Shown here piece by piece: positions 19,401 to 26,233 of a stretch of DNA of 64,000 nt. Source of the stretch: Acetatifactor sp. (GTDB lineage: Bacteria > Bacillota > Clostridia > Lachnospirales > Lachnospiraceae); contig JAILHH010000021.1 of the NCBI GenBank assembly GCA_024695935.1, forward strand, positions 1 through 64,000, given 5' to 3'. The translations under genes were made by a program, and so were the position numbers. The first letter of the stretch is position 1; every line of letters begins with the position of its first letter. The notes under the pieces were generated by a model. The model ran no database searches and was not told where the DNA came from. It was given only the letters and a program-made list of their open reading frames with translations.

Positions 19401-19660
19401 GGGTAAAGGCCAGAAAGGTCAACAAGATCTCACAGGAGTCACCTACAGTTATGGACCTGATCCTCGGACACAAGATCGACCTTGTGATCGATACACCCAC
19501 TCAGGGAAGAGATAAATCAAGGGACGGTTTCTTGATCCGAAGGACCGCCATCGAGACAGGTATCAATGTCATAACAGCAATGGATACGGCAAGAGCTTTG
19601 GTAACTTCACTTGAAAACGCAAGCGATGCCCTTCATCTGGTGGATATTGCAAGGATTTAA
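16466..19660 (+). CDS. carB: Carbamoyl-phosphate synthase large subunit
   Basis: 1064 residues, normal length. Two homologous ATP-grasp halves are evident: the first starts KKVMVIGSGPIVIGQAAEFD and the second KKVLVLGSGPIRIGQGIEFD at about residue 552. Each has an ATP-grasp glycine loop (GGSGGGIAHN; LGGQGMQIAI) and Mg-binding EVNPR motifs. The C-terminal MGS-like allosteric domain (from about 930) contains the TPTQGRDKSRDG segment. It forms the heterodimer with CarA. The ATG lies in the carA stop overlap. Confidence 0.97.
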   Translation: MPKNPNVKKVMVIGSGPIVIGQAAEFDYAGTQACRSLKEEGVEVVLVNSNPATIMTDKNVADKVYIEPLTVKVLEQIIETEKPDSILPTLGGQAGLNLGMELEESGFLASHNVKLLGTTAATIRNAEGRQEFKDLMERIGEPVAASKVVESVAEGVEFTDSIGYPVVLRPAYTLGGSGGGIAHNQAELEEILENGLRLSRVGQVLVERCIAGWKEIEYEVMRDSLGNCITVCNMENIDPVGVHTGDSIVVAPSQTLSDKEYQMLRTSALKIIDELEITGGCNVQFALHPTSFEYCVIEVNPRVSRSSALASKATGYPIAKVAAKIALGYTLDEIKNAITKKTYASFEPALDYCVVKIPRLPFDKFITAKRTLTTQMKATGEVMSIANNFEGALMKALRSLEQHVDCLRSYDFSDLSKEELLERMKVVDDQRIFVIAEALRKGIDEKTITDITKIDLWFVDKIAILTEMENRLETEEITVDLLREAKRLEFPDNVIARLSGMDEKAIKKLRYDNGIEAVYKMVDTCAAEFAASTPYYYSVYGGECEAKRTNDRKKVLVLGSGPIRIGQGIEFDFCSVHATWAFSKAGYETIIINNNPETVSTDFDIADKLYFEPLTAEDVESIVNIEHPDGAVVQFGGQTAIKLTQALMEMGVPILGTKAEDVDAAEDRELFDKILEETNIPRAAGGTVYTAEEAKEVANRLGYPVLVRPSYVLGGQGMQIAISDKEIEEFMAIINTYAQDHPILVDKYLQGKEVEVDAVCDGTDILIPGIMEHIERTGVHSGDSISVYPAHTIGKLVKDKITEYTRRLAKALHVKGLINIQFIAIGEDVYVIEVNPRSSRTVPYISKVTGIPIVDLATEVILGKTIKELGYEPGLQKEAEYYAIKMPVFSFEKIRGAEISLGPEMKSTGECLGISKTFHEALYKAFMGAGVHLPKYKNIIITVKDADKGEAIEIGRRFEKLGYTIYATRSTAKALTEAGVKARKVNKISQESPTVMDLILGHKIDLVIDTPTQGRDKSRDGFLIRRTAIETGINVITAMDTARALVTSLENASDALHLVDIARI

Positions 19661-19682
19661 TGCCCGGGAACCGTTTTTGTGT

Positions 19683-19688
19683 TATAAT
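19683..19688 (+). promoter_or_regulatory. Extended -10 promoter after carB
   Basis: TGTTATAAT gives an extended -10 (TATAAT at 19683-19688). The -35 region is poor. Transcription would enter a leader with a CTGCCTTG/CAAAGGCAG hairpin (about 19734-19756) ahead of the small reading frame at 19763. Confidence 0.5.
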
Positions 19689-19762
19689 GTGTGCGTAGCA
19701 TGTATTCGGACTAAAAGACGGTCATATTATTCTGCCTTGTTTTAGGACAAAGGCAGCAGGAT

Positions 19763-19891
19763 ATGGAGGGACACAGTTTAAAAAAATACGGTTTTTTGAT
19801 TTGTGTTTTAGCGGTGCGTTCTTTGCTTACATTTACAGCATGCTGGCAAAATGCCTCTGATACCGCTATCTGGGAAATCCGTGAAAAATAG
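19763..19891 (+). CDS. Possible 42-residue small membrane or secreted protein
   Basis: An ATG-initiated frame of 42 codons sits between an extended -10 promoter and a strong terminator that begins 9 bases after its TAG. It reads MEGHSLKKYG, then a hydrophobic run FLICVLAVRSLLTFTAC, then a short polar tail with WEIREK. The N-terminal lysines and hydrophobic stretch resemble a small transmembrane peptide or signal segment; the TFTAC end is a poor lipobox. The ribosome binding site is weak (AGCAGGAT). No family is recognised. The isolated transcription unit is the main support. Confidence 0.35.
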   Translation: MEGHSLKKYGFLICVLAVRSLLTFTACWQNASDTAIWEIREK

Positions 19892-19900
19892 CTTTTTTAG

Positions 19901-19936
19901 ACGGTCCTTCGTATGTATGAAGGGCCGTTAGTTTTT
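19901..19936 (+). terminator. Intrinsic terminator upstream of msrC
   Basis: ACGGTCCTTC (19901-19910) pairs with GAAGGGCCGT (19919-19928) with one G-U, followed after three bases by five T. It ends the short unit that starts near 19690. Confidence 0.8.
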
Positions 19937-19996
19937 GATGAATGAATAGATATTTCTGCAAAATTTTTGCAGCCATAATAAGAGGATGATCAGATT

Positions 19997-20449
19997 ATGA
20001 AGACAGATTACAATATGATGACAGAACAGTTAAAGGCCATATGTGACGGAGTTGATTATGATATCACCAATCTTTCAAACGCCTCCGCCCTGATTTTTGA
20101 TTCCATGGAGGACTTAAACTGGGCAGGTTTTTATCTGGTAAGGGACGGCAAATTGTTACTGGGCCCATTTCAGGGTAAAGTTGCCTGCACAAAGATCGAT
20201 TTCGGAAAGGGAGTCTGCGGAACGGCGGCATTAAAGGATGAGACACAGTTAGTAAAGGATGTCCACGAATTTCCGGGACATATCGCATGTGACAGTGCAT
20301 CTAATTCCGAGATCGTGGTGCCCATGCATGATGCAAACGGAAAAGTGATGGGAGTCCTCGATATCGACAGCCCACTAAAGGGAAGATTTGACGAGGAAGA
20401 CAGGGCAGGCCTCGAGGGATTTGTAAAAGCCTTAGAGGAGATCATATAA
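19997..20449 (+). CDS. msrC: Free methionine-(R)-sulfoxide reductase (GAF-domain fRMsr)
   Basis: 150 residues, a single GAF domain of normal length. It reduces free Met-R-O to methionine in the cytoplasm. The diagnostic cysteines of the YebR/fRMsr family are present: VACTKIDFGKGVCGTAA and HIACDSASNSEIVVP, as is the acidic end of the pocket (GVLDIDSP). The start is supported by AAGAGGAT about 9 bases upstream. The 3' end overlaps the convergent DUF1284 gene by 8 bases, leaving no room for a terminator between them. Confidence 0.93.
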   Translation: MKTDYNMMTEQLKAICDGVDYDITNLSNASALIFDSMEDLNWAGFYLVRDGKLLLGPFQGKVACTKIDFGKGVCGTAALKDETQLVKDVHEFPGHIACDSASNSEIVVPMHDANGKVMGVLDIDSPLKGRFDEEDRAGLEGFVKALEEII

Positions 20450-20891
20450 AGTCATCTATTCTTTTTACATAATCTTCAAAGCTGCAAAGCCCTGCTTTTT
20501 TCCATCTGCAGGAGCCGCAGCAAAGGTCAAAAAACTCCGGAGTGATATTTTCTTTTATATAGTTAAAAAGCTCCCCGGAATCATAAATTTTTGAATTCAG
20601 TTCAATGTTGAACTCATTTATCACGGCGCTGTCAAGAGATCCGATCTTCATGTTTTTTTGACTTTCCGTGTCTAACAGACACCCGCCGTCTTCTGTGCGA
20701 TTGGGACAATGAGTGCAGATCATATCGGGGGCCGATGTTATTTTAAACAGGGTCCCCTCTTTTAATTTTTTTGTCACCTCATCCATATTTTTGACAAACT
20801 CTGCGCTGTAGCCGCTTCCGGTGTAAAGCACGGTGCAGAGCAGGTGGTGAGGTCTGATATTCAGTACTGTTTTATCAAAGGTTTTTTCCAT
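20442..20891 (-). CDS. DUF1284 domain protein
   Basis: 149 residues. The DUF1284 signature is clear: NIRPHHLLCTVLYTGSGYS at the N-terminus, a CTHCPN pair in the middle and CCGSCRWKKAGLC near the end. The paired cysteines suggest Fe-S or zinc binding, which is inference; the function is unknown. It starts 18 bases after the bioY stop and is therefore probably transcribed from the bioY promoter. Confidence 0.85.
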   Translation of the reverse strand: MEKTFDKTVLNIRPHHLLCTVLYTGSGYSAEFVKNMDEVTKKLKEGTLFKITSAPDMICTHCPNRTEDGGCLLDTESQKNMKIGSLDSAVINEFNIELNSKIYDSGELFNYIKENITPEFFDLCCGSCRWKKAGLCSFEDYVKRIDDFI

Positions 20892-20909
20892 AGGTTTATG
20901 CTGTAAAAC

Positions 20910-21455
20910 TTAATTCATTTTGTTGATGACTTTCCTTAATCTCTCGCCGATCACAAGTGCCAGGGCGATCTTTATGATATCAGGGATGATAAAGGGAATA
21001 ACACACCATGAGAGGACCGTAGCCAGGGATTCGGGGCCGACATTTTTGGTGTATACAAACATAAACCATGCGGTTCCTATGGCGTAGCAGGCAATCAGAC
21101 CCAGGAGTGAACTGATTGCTAGGACAACGGTTTTGTGTCCGAAAAGAGTCTCAAAAAGCCACATTATGAGAGCGGTTGCGATAAAGCCGATGATGTATCC
21201 GCCTGTATTTCCAAGTAAGATCCCCATGCCTCCTGTGAAGTTTGCAAAAACGGGAAGGCCTATGGCTCCGAGTATCACATATATTAAAACTGCAAGTGTT
21301 CCCAGCTTCCCGGATAAAACTCCGATGGCTAAAAATACCGCGAAGGTCTGAAGGGTAAAGGGAACTGTGGTGGGAATTGAGATCCAGGAGCAGATAGCCA
21401 TAAGGGCTGCGAACACTCCTACGAATACAATGTCTTTTGTGCTGAAATTTTTCAT
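20910..21455 (-). CDS. bioY: Biotin ECF transporter substrate-binding protein BioY
   Basis: 181 residues with six hydrophobic helices. BioY hallmarks are visible: SWISIPTTVPFTLQTFAVFL, then GAIGLPVFANFTGGMGILLG and NTGGYIIGF. It binds biotin and works with an ECF energizing module encoded elsewhere. AAGAGGTTT precedes the ATG. It has its own sigma-A promoter overlapped by a BirA-like operator, so biotin repression is likely. DUF1284 follows in the same unit. Confidence 0.95.
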   Translation of the reverse strand: MKNFSTKDIVFVGVFAALMAICSWISIPTTVPFTLQTFAVFLAIGVLSGKLGTLAVLIYVILGAIGLPVFANFTGGMGILLGNTGGYIIGFIATALIMWLFETLFGHKTVVLAISSLLGLIACYAIGTAWFMFVYTKNVGPESLATVLSWCVIPFIIPDIIKIALALVIGERLRKVINKMN

Positions 21456-21520
21456 GATGTAAACCTCTTTTGATTATTTTCTGACTGTGTTTCTTTGGGA
21501 AAATCACAGCGCCGAGTGTA

Positions 21521-21549
21521 AAAATAGCATCGTGATCCTTAAACGTCAA
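21521..21549 (-). promoter_or_regulatory. bioY promoter
   Basis: On the minus strand TTGACG (21549-21544), 17 bases, TATTTT (21526-21521). The -35 overlaps the right half of the BirA-like operator. Confidence 0.7.
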
Positions 21550-21573
21550 CCGAGATTTTTAAAAAGTTTACAA
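21545..21573 (-). promoter_or_regulatory. BirA-like operator of bioY
   Basis: On the minus strand TTGTAAAC (21573-21566), a 14-base AT-rich spacer, then GGTTGAC (21551-21545). This resembles the BirA box (TTGTTAACC, about 14 bases, GGTTAACAA) known for biotin genes in Firmicutes. Its position over the -35 fits repression by biotinyl-AMP-bound BirA. No birA gene lies in the window. Confidence 0.6.
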
Positions 21574-21649
21574 TCGGACGAAAGTAATCCGGGTGACGAA
21601 TGCTGCTCGTTATAAATCTTTGATGTAAACGGAAACGGTGTTTATGCTT

Positions 21650-21800
21650 ACGCTGGTGAAGGGAATAAGATAACCCGGAAGCGGGGGGCTGCAGGGATGC
21701 CACAAAGCGAGTTCCACAGCCGCGAAGGATTTTCCGAAGCGGCGAGGACTGTCTGAGCGACCGGCGCCCTGACAGACTCACGCTTTCGAAGCGAAATGTA
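21650..21800. other. GC-rich multi-hairpin element of unknown type
   Basis: This segment is much richer in GC and dyad symmetry than its flanks. The hairpin GCCGC-gaa-GGA-ttt-TCC-gaa-GCGGC spans 21719-21743. GTCTG/CAGAC (21751-21755, 21773-21777) forms a second. AAAGCG (21704-21709) can pair with CGCTTT (21781-21786) to enclose both, while CGCTT-TCG-AAGCG (21781-21793) is a competing local hairpin. It lies between two divergent promoters and is part of neither leader. No known riboswitch core was recognised. It could be a non-coding RNA or an interspersed repeat. Confidence 0.45.
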
Positions 21801-21877
21801 GTTTGGATCCGTGATAGGTAAAATCCCACTTAACAAACTTTTAAGTTTTTTATAAGGATAATAAAGGGTTCCTAACC

Positions 21878-21905
21878 TTGAATAATTTGTTTATTTTGGT
21901 ATCAT
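21878..21905 (+). promoter_or_regulatory. Promoter of the glucosidase operon
   Basis: TTGAAT (21878-21883), 16 bases, TATCAT (21900-21905). Confidence 0.5.
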
Positions 21906-21975
21906 AAAAGTGATGCATGGGTGAGGGGTAACACTGTTGCAGAACAAATTTTAATTTTTTTTGTGAAGGAGTCTT

Positions 21976-23517
21976 ATGGCAAGAGAATGGCTTAACGACG
22001 CGATTTTTTATGAAATTTATCCCCAATCATTTTTGGATACCAACGGAGACGGTATCGGAGATTTTCAGGGCATCATCGACAAATTGGATTATATCTGTGA
22101 TCTGGGATGCAATGCGATCTGGATGAACCCATGTTTTAAATCCCCCTTTGGTGATGCGGGCTACGACGTGGAGGACTTTTACGAAGCCGCTCCCAGGTAT
22201 GGCACCAATGCAGATCTGAAGAGACTTTTTGATGAGATGCACAAGAGAGGAATGCACATTTTGCTGGATCTGGTGGCAGGTCACACCGCCATCACCCACA
22301 AGTGGTTCAAAGAATCCATGAAGGATGAGATAAATCCTTACACCGACAGATACGTGTGGTCTGATACGGAGTGGGGCGGAGACAGGCATTACAACTGGCT
22401 TTGCGGTATTTCCGAGAGACGCGGAGCCGCTATGGTCAATTTCTTTGCTCATCAGCCTGCGCTCAACTACGGTTTTTATGAGATAAAGGAGCCCTGGCAG
22501 CAGCCCGTTGATGCGCCGGGACCTCAGAGTACGTTAGAGGAACTTAAAAATATAATGCGCTTTTGGCTTTCCATGGGATGTGACGGTTTTAGAGTGGATA
22601 TGGCCCACTCTCTGGTAAAAAACGATCCCGAGTCAAAGGGAACCATCGCGCTTTGGAAAAATGTGAGAGATTTTTTAAACAGGGAATTCCCCGAGGCTGT
22701 TCTGGTCTCTGAGTGGGGTGAACCTCAAAAGAGTCTGGAGGGCGGTTTCCATATGGACTTTTTGCTCCATTTCGGACCCTCTCATTACAACGATCTGTTC
22801 AGATGCGAGGAGCCTTTCTTTTCCAGGAGAGGAAAGGGTAACGCCTATGAATTTGTAAAAAAATACGAGTCTTTGCAGGCAGAAACTGCAGGAAAGGGAT
22901 TCATATGTATCCCCTCCGGAAATCATGACATGGACCGTCTGGCAAGGAGCTTAAGCGGAAGTGAGTTAAAGGTAGCCTTCGGTTTCCTTATGTCCATGCC
23001 GGGAGTGCCTTTTATATATTATGGCGACGAGATAGGCATGAGATATGTGGAAGGTTTAAAGAGTGTGGAGGGCGGATACCTGCGCACGGGATCTCGAAGC
23101 CCCATGCAGTGGGATGATACCACAAATGCAGGATTTTCACAGGCGCCTTCGGAGAGACTTTATATAAAGATGGATCCGGATCCAAACCGTCCTACGGTTA
23201 AAAAGGAAATGGAGGATAGTCATTCACTTTTAAGAGAAGTGGAGAGGCTCACAAAACTCAGAAAAGAGCACAAGGCTCTGGGCAACAAGGGCGATGTGAA
23301 ATTCATATACGCAAAGGAAAAAACTTATCCTCTTGCATATATCAGAAGCTATGAGGATGAAAAGATATTGGTCGTTGTGAATCCTTCTTACAAGGATGCT
23401 TCGTTTGAGTCCGACCTTATGGGCAGTGAACTGATCCACAGCATCGGGGACAATGCCACAATGGATGGCAGCACCATCACAGCACCCGCAGGCAGCATAA
23501 GTTTTATCAAATTATAA
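21976..23517 (+). CDS. Intracellular GH13 alpha-glucosidase/amylase-family enzyme
   Basis: 513 residues. A GH13 (beta/alpha)8 hydrolase acting on alpha-glucans or oligosaccharides. It has the calcium loop DTNGDGIGDFQG, the region I motif, nucleophile Asp208 in GFRVDMAH, acid/base Glu246 in LVSEWGE and transition-state Asp318 in SGNHDMDR. A C-terminal beta domain follows from about 430. No signal peptide is seen, so it is cytoplasmic. The N-terminus (WLNDAIFYEIYPQSF) resembles oligo-1,6-glucosidase or trehalose-type members; exact specificity is not predictable. GAAGGAG precedes the ATG. It leads a tight run of four genes. Confidence 0.93.
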   Translation: MAREWLNDAIFYEIYPQSFLDTNGDGIGDFQGIIDKLDYICDLGCNAIWMNPCFKSPFGDAGYDVEDFYEAAPRYGTNADLKRLFDEMHKRGMHILLDLVAGHTAITHKWFKESMKDEINPYTDRYVWSDTEWGGDRHYNWLCGISERRGAAMVNFFAHQPALNYGFYEIKEPWQQPVDAPGPQSTLEELKNIMRFWLSMGCDGFRVDMAHSLVKNDPESKGTIALWKNVRDFLNREFPEAVLVSEWGEPQKSLEGGFHMDFLLHFGPSHYNDLFRCEEPFFSRRGKGNAYEFVKKYESLQAETAGKGFICIPSGNHDMDRLARSLSGSELKVAFGFLMSMPGVPFIYYGDEIGMRYVEGLKSVEGGYLRTGSRSPMQWDDTTNAGFSQAPSERLYIKMDPDPNRPTVKKEMEDSHSLLREVERLTKLRKEHKALGNKGDVKFIYAKEKTYPLAYIRSYEDEKILVVVNPSYKDASFESDLMGSELIHSIGDNATMDGSTITAPAGSISFIKL

Positions 23518-23529
23518 AGGTGATTTAAA

Positions 23530-24846
23530 TTGGCAAAAAAAACAGAAGGCAAAGCTCGTAATCAAAAAACTGAAGAGATTAAAAAAGCCAGGGATATCCG
23601 CTGGGACAGACTTGATAATACAGCCCATCTTTTTCCAGTTATCGCCGGGGAGGGCATGACAAATGTGTATCGTATCTGCGTTGTCCTGTCGGAAGAGGTA
23701 AATCCCGCATTTTTGCAGGAGGCATTAAATATCTGTCTTCCCAGGTTTGACGGCTTTAATTTCAGATTAAGGCGCGGCGTATTCTGGTATTATTTTGAGG
23801 AAAACAGAAGTCCGGTCCCAAAGGTCAGGGAGGAGTCCAATTTTCCCTGCAGATATATCAGGGGAAATCAGAACCACAATTATCTGTTCCGCGTGACATA
23901 TTATAAGTGCAGGATAAATCTGGAGGTTTTTCATGTTCTCACTGACGGCGTGGGCGGGATCAATTTCCTGACAGAGCTTACTTATCAATATCTGAGGCTT
24001 GCTCACCCCGAGATCGCAGAGGGCAGGGAAAATGCTTTTATCACCGGCACCAGCATGAACAGGGAGGACAGCTTCCTTAAAAATTACAGAAAGAGCCACA
24101 AGCGCGGTTACAAGACAAAGAAGGCTTATCTCATAAAGGGAGAGAAGCTCCGTCCCGGAGAATTCGGAGTCATGCACGGTGAGATGGACGTCGCTGCCGT
24201 AAAGGAAGTGGCCCACAGATACGGATGTAGCATCAATGAATATCTGGTGGCGGCATTTACCTGGAGTGTGTATATTGAATGTCTCCACGGCATGCCTTCG
24301 AAAAAACCCATACGTGTGGCCGTGCCCGTAAACTTAAGACCATATTTTAATTCCATAACCAGCAAGAATTTCTTTGTGGTGGTTTCCGCGGAATTCTGGC
24401 CAAAGGATGAGGATTATACCTTTGAAGATGTGGTAAAGGTCGTGACGGAAGGCTTGAGAAGCCAGATCAACAAGGAGCATCTGGAGGAACTGTTTTCATA
24501 CAATGTTTCAAATGAGACCCATACTCTGGCAAGACTTGTGCCTTTGACATTAAAAAATCTTGCAATGAATATTGTATACACGCAGTCGGCTCTGGCTAAT
24601 ACCACCACCATCACCAATATAGGAAATATAAAGGTGGAGGATGAATACAGGCCTTATATCAAAAACTTCAGGGCGTTTCTGGCAATGTCAAAGGGTCAGA
24701 GCGTAAAAGGAACGGTGTGTTCCTATGGCGATCGCCTGACATTTTCATTCAGCTATGATCTTTGTGATGTGTCCGTTCAGAGGGGCTTTTTCAGAAGACT
24801 TTCCCAGGACGGAATAGAGCTTGACATTGAGACCAACGGCGTGTGA
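23530..24846 (+). CDS. Condensation-domain-like O-acyltransferase
   Basis: 438 residues, starting at TTG 23530 with AAAGGTG 8 bases upstream and only 12 bases after the glucosidase. The HxxxDG motif (His135-VLT-Asp139-Gly140) and the second-half signature around IRVAVPVNLRPYF match the CoA-dependent acyltransferase/condensation superfamily (alcohol acetyltransferase and PapA5-like). The basic, lysine-rich first 25 residues are unusual. It is soluble. Acyl donor and acceptor are unknown. Adjacency to the DUF6320-type membrane protein suggests an envelope or glycolipid modification unit, which is inference. Confidence 0.75.
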   Translation: MAKKTEGKARNQKTEEIKKARDIRWDRLDNTAHLFPVIAGEGMTNVYRICVVLSEEVNPAFLQEALNICLPRFDGFNFRLRRGVFWYYFEENRSPVPKVREESNFPCRYIRGNQNHNYLFRVTYYKCRINLEVFHVLTDGVGGINFLTELTYQYLRLAHPEIAEGRENAFITGTSMNREDSFLKNYRKSHKRGYKTKKAYLIKGEKLRPGEFGVMHGEMDVAAVKEVAHRYGCSINEYLVAAFTWSVYIECLHGMPSKKPIRVAVPVNLRPYFNSITSKNFFVVVSAEFWPKDEDYTFEDVVKVVTEGLRSQINKEHLEELFSYNVSNETHTLARLVPLTLKNLAMNIVYTQSALANTTTITNIGNIKVEDEYRPYIKNFRAFLAMSKGQSVKGTVCSYGDRLTFSFSYDLCDVSVQRGFFRRLSQDGIELDIETNGV

Positions 24847-24861
24847 TAAAGAGGTATTTTA

Positions 24862-25527
24862 ATGGGTAAATGCGTAAATTGTAATGTAAATATCAAAGAT
24901 AATGTGGAGATATGCCCCTTGTGCGGCTCCGCACTTCAAAAGGACGGCACAGAATATGACACATACCCCAGTGTGTGGGTCAGATCGAGGAAGCTTGTAG
25001 TGGCTTCGAGGATATTTCTGTTTGCTGCAATAGTCCTTTTTTCGGTAATCGTCTTTATCAATTATAAGGTGGAGTCGGATACCTGGTGGAGCTTTATCGT
25101 GGGACTGATCCTTTTGTATGTATATTTGATCCTGAGGGTTGCAATCCTGGGAAAAGGCGGATACAGGGAAAAGGTTCTCATCATGGGCGGGGTGGCAGTG
25201 CCGATCCTCATTGCGGTGGATTATATAATCGGCTACAACGGATGGAGCGTGAATTTCGTATTCCCGGCAATAATCCTGGCAATAGACGCGGCGATCGCGG
25301 TTTTGATGATAGTAAATCACAAAAACTGGCAGAGCTATATCATGTGGCAGATAGTGATGATAATAGCTTCGCTCATACCTTTTATCCTGTCATTTGTGGG
25401 TGTCGTAACGGTTCCCGCCGTGGCAGATGTGGCGCTGGCGGTAAGCTTTTTCCTGTTTTTGGGGACCATGATAATCGGTGACAGAAGGGCGAGAGTGGAA
25501 TTAAAGAGAAGGTTCCATTTCAGGTGA
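24862..25527 (+). CDS. DUF6320-type zinc-ribbon membrane protein
   Basis: 221 residues. A short N-terminal zinc ribbon (CVNCNVNIKDNVEICPLCGS) is followed by about six hydrophobic helices (residues 45-205) and a basic tail. This layout matches the DUF6320 family. AAGAGGTATTTT precedes the ATG. It lies 15 bases after the acyltransferase, so the two are probably co-expressed and may cooperate. Function is unknown. Confidence 0.75.
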   Translation: MGKCVNCNVNIKDNVEICPLCGSALQKDGTEYDTYPSVWVRSRKLVVASRIFLFAAIVLFSVIVFINYKVESDTWWSFIVGLILLYVYLILRVAILGKGGYREKVLIMGGVAVPILIAVDYIIGYNGWSVNFVFPAIILAIDAAIAVLMIVNHKNWQSYIMWQIVMIIASLIPFILSFVGVVTVPAVADVALAVSFFLFLGTMIIGDRRARVELKRRFHFR

Positions 25528-25570
25528 TCAGGGACCGGGGAACTCTTGATTTGTAAGTTTAGGTAAGAAA

Positions 25571-26233
25571 ATGGATTTAAAACAAAATACACTGCAAAAC
25601 AAAAGAAATTATCAAAAGGAACTGGACAGGATCATCGAGGCGATTCCTGCAGGAAGTGTTCCGACGCTTATGCTTCATAGCTGTTGTGCACCATGCTCCA
25701 GCTATTGCCTGGAATATCTGTGTAAGTTCTTTTCCATAACGGTTTTTTATTATAATCCCAATATATCTTCAAGCGAGGAATACAGGCGAAGGGTTGCGGA
25801 GCAAAAAAGACTTATAGAAGCCTATAACAGCGAAAAAAAGGGCCACGAGATAAAGGTTTTGGAGGGAGATTATCATCCCGAAGAATTCTTTGAAATGGCA
25901 AAGGGCCTGGAGTATTGCAAAGAAGGCGGGGAGAGATGCTTTAAATGCTTTGACATGCGTTTGAAGGAGACTGCCCTCCAGGCGGACAAGGGCGGCTTTG
26001 ACTATTTTGCAACGACCCTTACCATCAGTCCTTTAAAAAATGCCGACAAGATAAATGAGATCGGTTTTGATATTTCAAAGGGTTCAAAGGTAAAGTGGCT
26101 TCCTTCCGATTTCAAGAAAAAAGACGGCTACAAACGCTCCGTTGAATTGTCAAAGGAGTACGATCTGTACCGTCAGGATTATTGCGGTTGTGCTTTTTCA
26201 AAGCGCGACAGACTGGAAGATAAATGCCCATAG
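25571..26233 (+). CDS. queH: Epoxyqueuosine reductase QueH
   Basis: 220 residues. QueH carries out the last step of queuosine synthesis in tRNA, using an Fe-S cluster and an associated iron. All motif cysteines are present: HSCCAPCSSYCLEYL at about residue 37, GGERCFKCFDMRL at about 120 and DYCGCAFSKRD near the C-terminus. The ATG is preceded by AGGTAAGAAA. It is 43 bases after the DUF6320 gene. Its last 36 bases overlap the convergent AEC transporter gene. Confidence 0.93.
   Translation: MDLKQNTLQNKRNYQKELDRIIEAIPAGSVPTLMLHSCCAPCSSYCLEYLCKFFSITVFYYNPNISSSEEYRRRVAEQKRLIEAYNSEKKGHEIKVLEGDYHPEEFFEMAKGLEYCKEGGERCFKCFDMRLKETALQADKGGFDYFATTLTISPLKNADKINEIGFDISKGSKVKWLPSDFKKKDGYKRSVELSKEYDLYRQDYCGCAFSKRDRLEDKCP

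Noticed and set aside
21539..21829. 96-codon minus-strand frame
   Set aside because: It runs through the hairpin element and the bioY operator and promoter, with no ribosome binding site and odd composition.
21574..21860. Cobalamin or other known riboswitch
   Set aside because: Conserved cores such as the B12 box were not found, and neither neighbouring promoter transcribes through it into a gene.
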